Shown piece after piece: positions 58,119 to 64,000 of a stretch of 64,000 nucleotides of DNA. Under the pieces are notes generated by a model. That model was not told where the DNA came from and did no database searches. It saw only the letters and a list, made by a program, of their open reading frames with translations. The stretch is from an uncultured Eggerthella sp. (lineage in GTDB: Bacteria > Actinomycetota > Coriobacteriia > Coriobacteriales > Eggerthellaceae). The stretch covers positions 62,001 to 126,000 of the forward strand of contig UQLU01000003.1 in assembly GCA_900542065.1 (NCBI GenBank). The letters run 5' to 3'. Position 1 is the stretch's first letter, and each line of letters opens with the position of its first letter. Position numbers and translations under genes: made by a program.

Positions 58119-58646
58119 ATGACTCAACGAAACCCCATGAATGAGCGCTACACGGGCGACCATAAGGGAGGCTCAACTCGCAAGAGTGCAGCTTCTGCTA
58201 AGCCTGTGTCTAAGGCAGCGTCTTCTGTGCGTCTGCAGTCAGATAAGCCAGAAAAGAAAGGCTTTTTTGCGAAGCGCACCCCTGAAGAGAAACAGGAACA
58301 TAGGGCTGAGCGAAAGCAGGAAGCCCAGGAGAGCAAAGAGGAACGCAAAACTGGTCGTGCACGTTTGCGTGCAATCCAGCGCTATGTTCCCGACACCCCA
58401 CAGTTCAAGGCTTTGAATCGCAAGCGTATTATGTATTCTGCGATCGGCTTGGGCGGCATGGTTATCGCTATTTTGCTTTCGTTGTTTATGCCTCAAAATC
58501 AGATCATTCCTATTGTGATCATGATTGTTTCTTGGGTGTTCTTCTTCATCAGCGTTCGCATCGACTCCAAACAGTTGCGCCCGTTGCGTCAAGAAGCGTA
58601 TGAGCGCGCAGAACGCAAAGCAGCTAAGCAGTCAAAGAAGAAGTAA
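58119..58646 (+). CDS. Basic two-helix membrane protein of unknown function
   Basis: A 175-residue protein. Residues 1-100 are highly charged and unstructured-looking, rich in Lys, Arg, Glu and Ser (KRTPEEKQEHRAERKQEAQE). RARLRAIQRYVPDTPQFKAL leads into two membrane helices (about 105-150: IMYSAIGLGGMVIAILLSLF and IIPIVIMIVSWVFFFISV), and a basic tail ends KQSKKK. The layout resembles the actinobacterial DUF3043 group, but I cannot confirm that. Both ends should face the cytoplasm. GCAAGGAGT lies upstream of the ATG, and a clear terminator follows. Confidence 0.7.
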   Translation: MTQRNPMNERYTGDHKGGSTRKSAASAKPVSKAASSVRLQSDKPEKKGFFAKRTPEEKQEHRAERKQEAQESKEERKTGRARLRAIQRYVPDTPQFKALNRKRIMYSAIGLGGMVIAILLSLFMPQNQIIPIVIMIVSWVFFFISVRIDSKQLRPLRQEAYERAERKAAKQSKKK

Positions 58647-58672
58647 TACTTTGGCAAGATAGACAAATCTAT

Positions 58673-58700
58673 AAGAGCCCCGAAACTTCGGGGCTCTTTT
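58673..58700 (+). terminator. Terminator after the two-helix protein gene
   Basis: AAGAGCCCCGAA (58673-58684) pairs with TTCGGGGCTCTT (58687-58698), then T residues. Confidence 0.92.
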
Positions 58701-58721
58701 GCAATAGAAAGAGATTGTCTT

Positions 58722-59507
58722 ATGAGACTTGTATCTTGGAATGTGAACGGCTTGCGAGCCGTAATGAAAAAAGGCTTCATGGATGCCTTCACTGAATTGG
58801 ATGCCGACGTGTTTGCGGTTCAGGAAACGAAGCTTCAAGAAGGTCAAATCGAAATGGATTTACCTGGCTACCACGAGTATTGGAGCTATGCGCAGCGCAA
58901 AGGTTATTCAGGAACGGCGGTATTCTGCAAAGAAGAGCCGCTGCAGGTACTTCATGAAGTAGGCGTTCCAGAGCTTGATACCGAAGGACGCGTAGTTATT
59001 TGCGAATTTGAAAAGTATTGGTTTGTGAATGTGTATACGCCTAATGCGCAATCAGAACTCGCTCGTCTTGATCATCGTATGCAGTGGGACGATGTATTCC
59101 GTGATATGTGCAAAGGCCTTGAAGAAGGTGTTCTGCCAAATGGAAACGCCTGCAATGCGAAGCCTGTGGTAATGTGCGGCGATTTTAATGTAGCGCATCA
59201 GGAAATCGACCTGAAGAACCCTCGTACTAATCGCGGTAACCCAGGTTTCTCTGATGAAGAGCGCGAAAAGTTTACCAAGCTGCTTGATGCAGGGTTCGTA
59301 GATACCTTCCGCGCGCTCCATCCAGAAACAACAGGTGCTTATTCGTGGTGGAGCTATCGCTTCAATGCGCGTGCTAACAATGCGGGATGGCGTATCGATT
59401 ACTTTTTGGTAAGTGAAGCTTTGCGTGAGCAAGTTCAGATGGCAAACATTTATTCCGAAATATTCGGATCCGACCATTGCCCTGTTTCGTTGGAGTTGGA
59501 TATTTAA
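58722..59507 (+). CDS. xth: Exodeoxyribonuclease III / AP endonuclease
   Basis: Cuts at abasic sites and trims 3' ends in base-excision repair. At 261 residues it has the EEP-family motifs in order: LVSWNVNGLRAVMKKGF, VFAVQETKLQ (catalytic Glu), FVNVYTPNAQ, VVMCGDFNVAHQEIDLKN, YSWWSYRFNARANNAGWRID and GSDHCPVSLELD. The start follows AAAGAGATTG-type sequence directly after the previous terminator. Confidence 0.96.
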   Translation: MRLVSWNVNGLRAVMKKGFMDAFTELDADVFAVQETKLQEGQIEMDLPGYHEYWSYAQRKGYSGTAVFCKEEPLQVLHEVGVPELDTEGRVVICEFEKYWFVNVYTPNAQSELARLDHRMQWDDVFRDMCKGLEEGVLPNGNACNAKPVVMCGDFNVAHQEIDLKNPRTNRGNPGFSDEEREKFTKLLDAGFVDTFRALHPETTGAYSWWSYRFNARANNAGWRIDYFLVSEALREQVQMANIYSEIFGSDHCPVSLELDI

Positions 59508-59515
59508 GGCTTTTG

Positions 59516-59555
59516 TACAGTCGGAGTGTGCTTGTTACGGTCGGAGGGTACCTGT
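59516..59555. promoter_or_regulatory. Two 20-bp direct repeats over the folE promoter
   Basis: Units at 59516-59535 (TACAGTCGGAGTGTGCTTGT) and 59536-59555 (TACGGTCGGAGGGTACCTGT) match at 16 of 20 bases. The second unit covers the -35 of the TACAAT promoter (59558-59563). This is an operator-like layout. Confidence 0.55.
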
Positions 59556-59563
59556 ACTACAAT
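59535..59563 (+). promoter_or_regulatory. folE promoter
   Basis: TACAAT (59558-59563) with a weak TTACGG (59535-59540) 17 bp upstream. It is about 90 bp before the folE start. Confidence 0.5.
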
Positions 59564-59654
59564 ACGAAAGCTGAAATAAAATACGGCTTAGCTAGATGCA
59601 AACGTGCAAAACACATGCAAGTGACCAAACACTACATAGGTGGAAAGGCAATAA

Positions 59655-60260
59655 ATGTCAGAACATATAAGCGAACCTTTGCAAGGTTCAATGGATCTAG
59701 AAAAAATTGAAGCAGGTGTTCGCATGATTCTGGAAGGAATTGGCGAAGACCCCGATCGCGAAGGACTGCAAAAAACTCCTTCGCGTGTTGCACGCATGTA
59801 TGAAGAAGTGTTCGCTGGTCTTTACGAAGATCCTGCTGTGCATTTCGAAACCACCTTCGATGAACACCATGAAGAGTTGGTAATCGTGCACGACATTCCT
59901 TTCTACTCTATGTGCGAACATCATCTGGTGCCATTTTTCGGCAAGGCACACGTTGCCTATATTCCTGCAAAAAGCGGACGAATTTGCGGCATTTCAAAGC
60001 TTGCTCGTTTGGTGGACGCGTATGCTCGTCGTCCTCAGGTGCAAGAGCGCCTTACTTCGCAGGTGGCAGACACCTTGATGGAGCAGCTTAATCCGCAGGG
60101 CGTTATTGTAATCATGGAAGCAGAGCATCTGTGCATGAGCATGCGCGGCGTTAAAAAACCTGGTTCGAAAACTACGACCAGTGCCGTCCGTGGTATATTC
60201 AAGAGCAGTGCAAGTGCGGCTACGCGCGCAGAAGCGTTGTCGCTATTGATGGGTCGATAA
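59655..60260 (+). CDS. folE: GTP cyclohydrolase I
   Basis: First enzyme of folate (and pterin) synthesis. At 201 residues it contains GEDPDREGLQKTPSRVARMY, the zinc-site FYSMCEHHLVPFFGKAHVAY with Cys-His-His and IVIMEAEHLCMSMRGVKKPG, plus TTTSAVRGIFK. GTGGAAAGGC precedes the ATG. It heads a run folE-ACT-mazG-menF-menD with small gaps, and two 20-bp direct repeats lie over its promoter. Confidence 0.97.
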   Translation: MSEHISEPLQGSMDLEKIEAGVRMILEGIGEDPDREGLQKTPSRVARMYEEVFAGLYEDPAVHFETTFDEHHEELVIVHDIPFYSMCEHHLVPFFGKAHVAYIPAKSGRICGISKLARLVDAYARRPQVQERLTSQVADTLMEQLNPQGVIVIMEAEHLCMSMRGVKKPGSKTTTSAVRGIFKSSASAATRAEALSLLMGR

Positions 60261-60287
60261 CGTTACCCAAAACCGAAAGGATAAAAA

Positions 60288-60557
60288 ATGCGTTGTGTAA
60301 TTTCAGTTCTGGGTAAAGACCGCAGCGGAATCGTTGCAGCTATTTCTGGTGTGTTGGCAGAAAAGGGCGCCAATATCGCCGACATTAGCCAGACCATTTT
60401 GGACGATATCTTCAGCATGACCATGCTGGTAAAACTGGATACCGATATTGCTGGTTTTAACGAGGTGCAAGAAGCACTTACTAAAGCAGGCGAAGATCTG
60501 GGTGTTCAGGTAATTATTCAACGTGAAGATGTATTCCAGGCAATGTATTCAATTTAA
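60288..60557 (+). CDS. ACT-domain protein (UPF0237)
   Basis: An 89-residue ACT domain, MRCVISVLGKDRSGIVAAIS with the GVLAEKGANIADISQTILDD core and IIQREDVFQAMYSI tail. These small proteins bind amino acids or similar ligands. UPF0237 is often followed by a UPF0210 gene, but here mazG follows, so the usual partner is missing from this place. Site: CGAAAGGAT before the ATG. Confidence 0.88.
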   Translation: MRCVISVLGKDRSGIVAAISGVLAEKGANIADISQTILDDIFSMTMLVKLDTDIAGFNEVQEALTKAGEDLGVQVIIQREDVFQAMYSI

Positions 60558-60581
60558 GAAACATCACTTCTAGGGGTAGCA

Positions 60582-61646
60582 ATGACATCATTAGATCCAC
60601 TAGAGCAAACAGATTCATCTGATCAAGCAAACCAGTCTAATCAGATAGGCCAGTCTGACCAAGCCAGCCAGCCTAATCAAGATGCCTTGGAAAACCAAGA
60701 GCATCCGAAAGATCAGAGCAACTCACAATCGCTTCGCGAGCAAGGGCAACCCTGTCCGAATGCTGGCGAGGCGTTTTCTTCATTTGTAGATACGATCGCA
60801 GCGCTTCGTGCGCCTGATGGATGTCCTTGGGATCGCGAACAAACACACGACTCCATTGCGCATAACATGATCGAAGAAGCCTATGAGGCGGTAGACGCTA
60901 TCGAGCATCATGACGTGGCACATTTGCGAGAAGAGTTGGGTGACGTGTTGCTGCAAGTGGTGCTGCAAAGTCAAATTGCGGCAGACGCAGGTGAATTTGA
61001 CGTTGCTGATGTGTGCCGTGATGTGAACGAAAAGATGATTCGTCGGCATCCGCACGTATTTGGCGACAAAGATGCCACTTCGGCAAGCGACGTGCTTGAT
61101 ATTTGGGACAAGGTAAAACTTGCTGAACGTAAGAAAGCTGCTGGACAGAATACTGCTGGGCAGAACGAAACCGACGAACAAAACAATATCGGGCAGCAAA
61201 CTATTGCTGAGCCTGAAGGCTTACTGGATAGCATTCCCGTAAGTTTTCCCGCGCTGATGCAGGCGAGCAAGATTTCCCGCAAGGCAGTTTCAGTTGGGTT
61301 CGAATGGGACAGCGTTGAAGCGGTTTGGGAAAAGGTCGAAGAAGAAATTGCAGAATTCAAGCAAGCATGTGCCGAAGGTAATGCTCAGGCTATGGAGTTG
61401 GAATTTGGCGATGTCCTTTTCACTTTGGTTAATGTTGCCCGTAAGGTAAAAGTTGATCCCGAATCGGCACTGCGTGCAACGTGCAGAAAGTTCCGTGAAC
61501 GGTGGGCGTTTATGGAAGGTGCCGCTTGGGCTAGCGGCAAGAACATAGAAGATCTTTCCATGGATGAACTTCAGGAATTATGGGATCAGGCGAAACTTAT
61601 GCAGCGCGTGCGCGCTGAAGTGCAGAACGAAGGTAGTCATGCCTAA
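60582..61646 (+). CDS. mazG: MazG nucleoside triphosphate pyrophosphohydrolase
   Basis: Hydrolyses (d)NTPs to monophosphates and pyrophosphate, limiting aberrant nucleotides. Two MazG helical units are visible: LRAPDGCPWDREQTHDSIAH with EEAYEAVDAIEHHD and LREELGDVLLQVVLQSQIA (EExxE...ExxD metal site), and the second FEWDSVEAVWEKVEEEIAEF with LEFGDVLFTLVNVARK. At 354 residues it is long: the first 55 residues are a Gln/Ser/Asn repeat tract, and a Gln/Asn insert lies between the units. The menF ATG overlaps its end by 8 nt. Confidence 0.93.
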   Translation: MTSLDPLEQTDSSDQANQSNQIGQSDQASQPNQDALENQEHPKDQSNSQSLREQGQPCPNAGEAFSSFVDTIAALRAPDGCPWDREQTHDSIAHNMIEEAYEAVDAIEHHDVAHLREELGDVLLQVVLQSQIAADAGEFDVADVCRDVNEKMIRRHPHVFGDKDATSASDVLDIWDKVKLAERKKAAGQNTAGQNETDEQNNIGQQTIAEPEGLLDSIPVSFPALMQASKISRKAVSVGFEWDSVEAVWEKVEEEIAEFKQACAEGNAQAMELEFGDVLFTLVNVARKVKVDPESALRATCRKFRERWAFMEGAAWASGKNIEDLSMDELQELWDQAKLMQRVRAEVQNEGSHA

Positions 61647-63000
61647 AATCTATTCTCATAGCGTGCGTCTTGATGGTGCGGCAGCATCAAGCATCGATAT
61701 CGTAGATGCGTTCTGCGTGTTGCAAAAAGGTTTTACCGACCAGTTTGTGTATTACGATAAGGAATGCAAAAACCGTTATATGGGTCTTGGCCGCTGTATC
61801 GCCATTCCTTCTTTGGATAGTGCGGATTTTGTATTGCAGGGAGTACAAAGTACACCGCATTCCGCGGAAGCTGCACAGCGCTCTGCACAAGCCGCACAGC
61901 TCACCGCGCAGCAATCTGCCTTGTGCCCAGCTCCTTGCCAGCCGATCTTGTTTTCGTTCAATCGATTCGACGAAGCAAATCCAAAACCTGCTGATGACAT
62001 GATGTCATCTTTCCCAAAGGTACGTTTGATGGTGCCTGAGGTAGTGCTGATCGAAAATGAATCGGGTATGTTTTTGCAGGTAAACAGCTTAGGACCCGTG
62101 TATCCTGGTCGAATCGAGCGCTTCGCTCGTCATATTCGCGAAGCAAAACCGCGCACGCACCGAACGATGCCTTATACCCTTACGCGCGATTCGTTTGAAG
62201 ACTGGCAACACGTAATGGAAATCGGTCTCGGCCGAATTCAATCGCACCGAATAGACAAGCTGGTGCCTTCGCGTCGCGTGTATCTTAAAACCGAAGAGCC
62301 ATTCTCTTCGAAGGACGTGCTCGTAAACCTAATCGATGGTGACGCGCGAGGTTGCGTATTTATGTATCGCTATGGCGATGTGTTTTTCTGCGGCTGCACG
62401 CCAGAACTTTTGGTGCGCAAGCAAGGAACCGCGGTCGAAAGCATGTGCTTGGCGGGAACCACATCGTGTGGCGCTAACGAGACTGAACGAAAGCAACGCG
62501 CTGAAGCCCTTTTGCATGATGACAAGAATCGTCGTGAACATGAATTTGTCGTACGGTTCATGCGTGATGTGTTCGGTCGCAATTGTTTTAACGTTGATAT
62601 TCCCGAAACACCTTCCATCAAGGCGCTTCGTCATGTTCAGCACCTGTGCACCCCTGTTGCGGCGCAGGTGATGGAGGGGCGCAGCCTGTTGTCGCTGGCA
62701 AGTCAGTTGCACCCAACTCCTGCGCTTTCGGGTACCCCTGTAGGCGAAGCCATGATGACCCTTCGTGAGGCGGAGTCGTATAACCGAGGCTTTTTCGGTG
62801 GGGCGGTTGGTTATGTGGATGGCGCTGGCGATGGAGAATTTTCAGTAGCAATTCGCTCGGGCGTTTTTGACGGAGAAGCTGGCTGGCTCTACGCTGGTTG
62901 CGGAATCGTTGACGGAAGTAATGCGCGCGACGAATTTGACGAAATAGATTTAAAGTTGCAAACCATCTTAAGCGCTTTTACGGCGCCAGAGAAAAAGTAG
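61639..63000 (+). CDS. menF: Isochorismate synthase MenF
   Basis: Converts chorismate to isochorismate, the entry to menaquinone synthesis. At 453 residues the C-terminal chorismate-binding domain has SMCLAGTTSCGANETERKQR, the HEFVVRFM segment, LHPTPALSGTPVGEAMMTLR and NRGFFGGAVGYVDGAGDGEF. The N-terminal 150 residues are less conserved and include an Ala/Gln/Ser low-complexity block. It starts at ATG 61639 inside the mazG end. menD follows after 158 bp of T-poor sequence. Confidence 0.93.
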   Translation: MPKIYSHSVRLDGAAASSIDIVDAFCVLQKGFTDQFVYYDKECKNRYMGLGRCIAIPSLDSADFVLQGVQSTPHSAEAAQRSAQAAQLTAQQSALCPAPCQPILFSFNRFDEANPKPADDMMSSFPKVRLMVPEVVLIENESGMFLQVNSLGPVYPGRIERFARHIREAKPRTHRTMPYTLTRDSFEDWQHVMEIGLGRIQSHRIDKLVPSRRVYLKTEEPFSSKDVLVNLIDGDARGCVFMYRYGDVFFCGCTPELLVRKQGTAVESMCLAGTTSCGANETERKQRAEALLHDDKNRREHEFVVRFMRDVFGRNCFNVDIPETPSIKALRHVQHLCTPVAAQVMEGRSLLSLASQLHPTPALSGTPVGEAMMTLREAESYNRGFFGGAVGYVDGAGDGEFSVAIRSGVFDGEAGWLYAGCGIVDGSNARDEFDEIDLKLQTILSAFTAPEKK

Positions 63001-63158
63001 CAGCGAACACAAAAACCATAGCGAACACAACAACAAAGAGCGAAAGACAAACAACTACGACGTAAGCTGCGAACGTAATAGCAACGCAAACGACAAACGC
63101 AATAGCAAAAAATAACGGCGAATGAAAGTTTCGGCGCCGCGGGAAGGTGGTGCAAGAT

Positions 63159-64000
63159 ATGAAGGCATCAGATGAACTTGGTTTATACATCGGTTCGTTT
63201 TTTGACGAACTCATGCGCGCGGGCGTGCGTGATGTGGTGGTAAGCCCTGGTTCACGATCGACCCCGTTGGCCATGGTGGCTTACGAGGCGCATACCCGTT
63301 TTGGCGCTGCCTTTAATCTTTATTTGGATGTAGACGAACGAGGCGCGGGCTTTTTCGCGTTGGGTCTAGCCAAAGCCAGTGGTCGCGCGGTTGCTCTGGT
63401 ATGCACTTCGGGTACTGCAGTGGCGAATTATTATCCTGCGGTGATGGAGGCAGAATCTTCTCGCATTCCGCTTATTGTGCTTACGGGAGATAGGCCTGCG
63501 CGCCTGCAGAAACTCGGAGCTCCTCAGACCTGCGATCAGGACAAGGTGTATTCCGATCATGTGCGTCGCTTTTTTAGCATGGCAGCTCCTAGCGCCGAAG
63601 AAAAGGAACTTGCCTATGTGCGCCAAATCGCTCGCGAGCTAGTTGCTTGCGCAGCGCCAGGAACGCACGGCTCGGCGCCTGTTCACGCAAATTTTCCTTT
63701 CGACGACCCGCTAACTCCCGCGATTGATCGCGAAGATCTTTTTTCTTGTTGCCGTATCGAAGGACACGATGTCTTGCCTGCCGCCGTCCAAGTTGACCGA
63801 TCTCTTCCCTCGGCTCAGGCTGATTTGCTGGCAGAGTATCTGGATTCTCACAAAGTAATCGTGCTCGCAGGAGAAAGAACCTTTTCTGTCGAAGCTATTC
63901 GCGATCAGGCGCGACGCGACCGCGAAGCGCAGGCGCTGCTTGCCTTTAGCGAACGCTTCGACGCGCCTTTATTGGCAGATCCACTTTCGCAACTGCGATC
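63159..64000 (+). CDS. menD: MenD (SEPHCHC synthase), 5' part
   Basis: The thiamine-diphosphate enzyme that joins isochorismate and 2-oxoglutarate in menaquinone synthesis. The 280 residues inside the window match from the start: DELGLYIGSFFDELMRAGVR, VVVSPGSRSTPLAMVAYEAH, YLDVDERGAGFFALGLAKAS (catalytic Glu), LVCTSGTAVANYYPAVMEAE and PLIVLTGDRPARLQ. The frame leaves the window still open. GGAAGGTGG lies upstream of ATG 63159. Confidence 0.95.
   Translation, partial: MKASDELGLYIGSFFDELMRAGVRDVVVSPGSRSTPLAMVAYEAHTRFGAAFNLYLDVDERGAGFFALGLAKASGRAVALVCTSGTAVANYYPAVMEAESSRIPLIVLTGDRPARLQKLGAPQTCDQDKVYSDHVRRFFSMAAPSAEEKELAYVRQIARELVACAAPGTHGSAPVHANFPFDDPLTPAIDREDLFSCCRIEGHDVLPAAVQVDRSLPSAQADLLAEYLDSHKVIVLAGERTFSVEAIRDQARRDREAQALLAFSERFDAPLLADPLSQLR

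Overview
The window is a chromosomal replication-origin region, probably from a low-GC member of the Coriobacteriia (Actinomycetota; an Eggerthellales-like anaerobe is my best guess). The reasons are gene order and content: rpmH-rnpA-yidD-yidC-jag-rsmG-parA-parB on one side and dnaA-dnaN-recF-DUF721-gyrB-gyrA on the other; ceoB/ceoC-type TrkA pairs; menaquinone genes (menF, menD); hydrogenase maturation genes (hypF, hypC, hypD); and many GTG/TTG starts. Genus-level placement is inference.

Layout. Positions 1-8921 are mostly minus strand: a DnaQ-like exonuclease fragment, a small membrane protein, ddl, rlmN (plus strand), then the parB-parA / rsmG / jag / yidC / yidD / rnpA / rpmH block, which reads away from the origin. 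Positions 8922-9775 and 12584-12926 are two AT-rich, DnaA-box-containing intergenic regions on either side of a GHKL-ATPase/winged-helix gene and dnaA. They look like a bipartite oriC. From 12927 rightwards nearly everything is on the plus strand: dnaN-recF-DUF721, gyrB-gyrA, a DUF151 nuclease (minus), tRNA-Ile/Ala, typA, a PrsA-like lipoprotein, an ABC ATPase, two tRNA-Ser, rpsF-ssb-rpsR-rplI, dnaB, a YhaO/YhaN nuclease pair, purA-purD, tRNA-Phe, a pgi-hypF-hypC-hypD run, two PH-domain membrane proteins, a HlyIII protein, a PspC protein, a 3D-domain cell-wall protein, two TrkA proteins, purB, a Tat-signal protein (minus), a response regulator and histidine kinase, purC, exonuclease III, folE, an ACT protein, mazG, menF and the start of menD.

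How the genes fit together. Left of the origin are translation, membrane-insertion and chromosome-segregation genes. Right of it are initiation (dnaA, dnaN), repair (recF), topology (gyrBA), helicase (dnaB) and SSB. Four perfect and two near-perfect parS sites lie in the window, one of them over the parAB promoter, so ParABS segregation and its autoregulation can be read directly. Purine synthesis genes (purA, purD, purB, purC) are scattered singly or in pairs. Hydrogenase maturation is only partly present: no hypA, hypB or hypE is visible.

No CRISPR array, insertion sequence, prophage or defence system was seen. The unexplained signals are non-coding: (1) two adjacent, elaborately self-complementary elements of about 155 bp between purD and tRNA-Phe; (2) a promoter plus strongly folded leader of about 160 nt ahead of the 3D-domain gene; (3) paired DnaA-box dyads in both origin halves with a GHKL-winged-helix gene between them; (4) MITE-like inverted-repeat elements at 20551-20774 and 27560-27726; (5) a G9 tract lying in the spacer of a possible promoter after hypD. 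Base composition also shifts visibly from AT-rich near the origin towards GC-rich at the right end.
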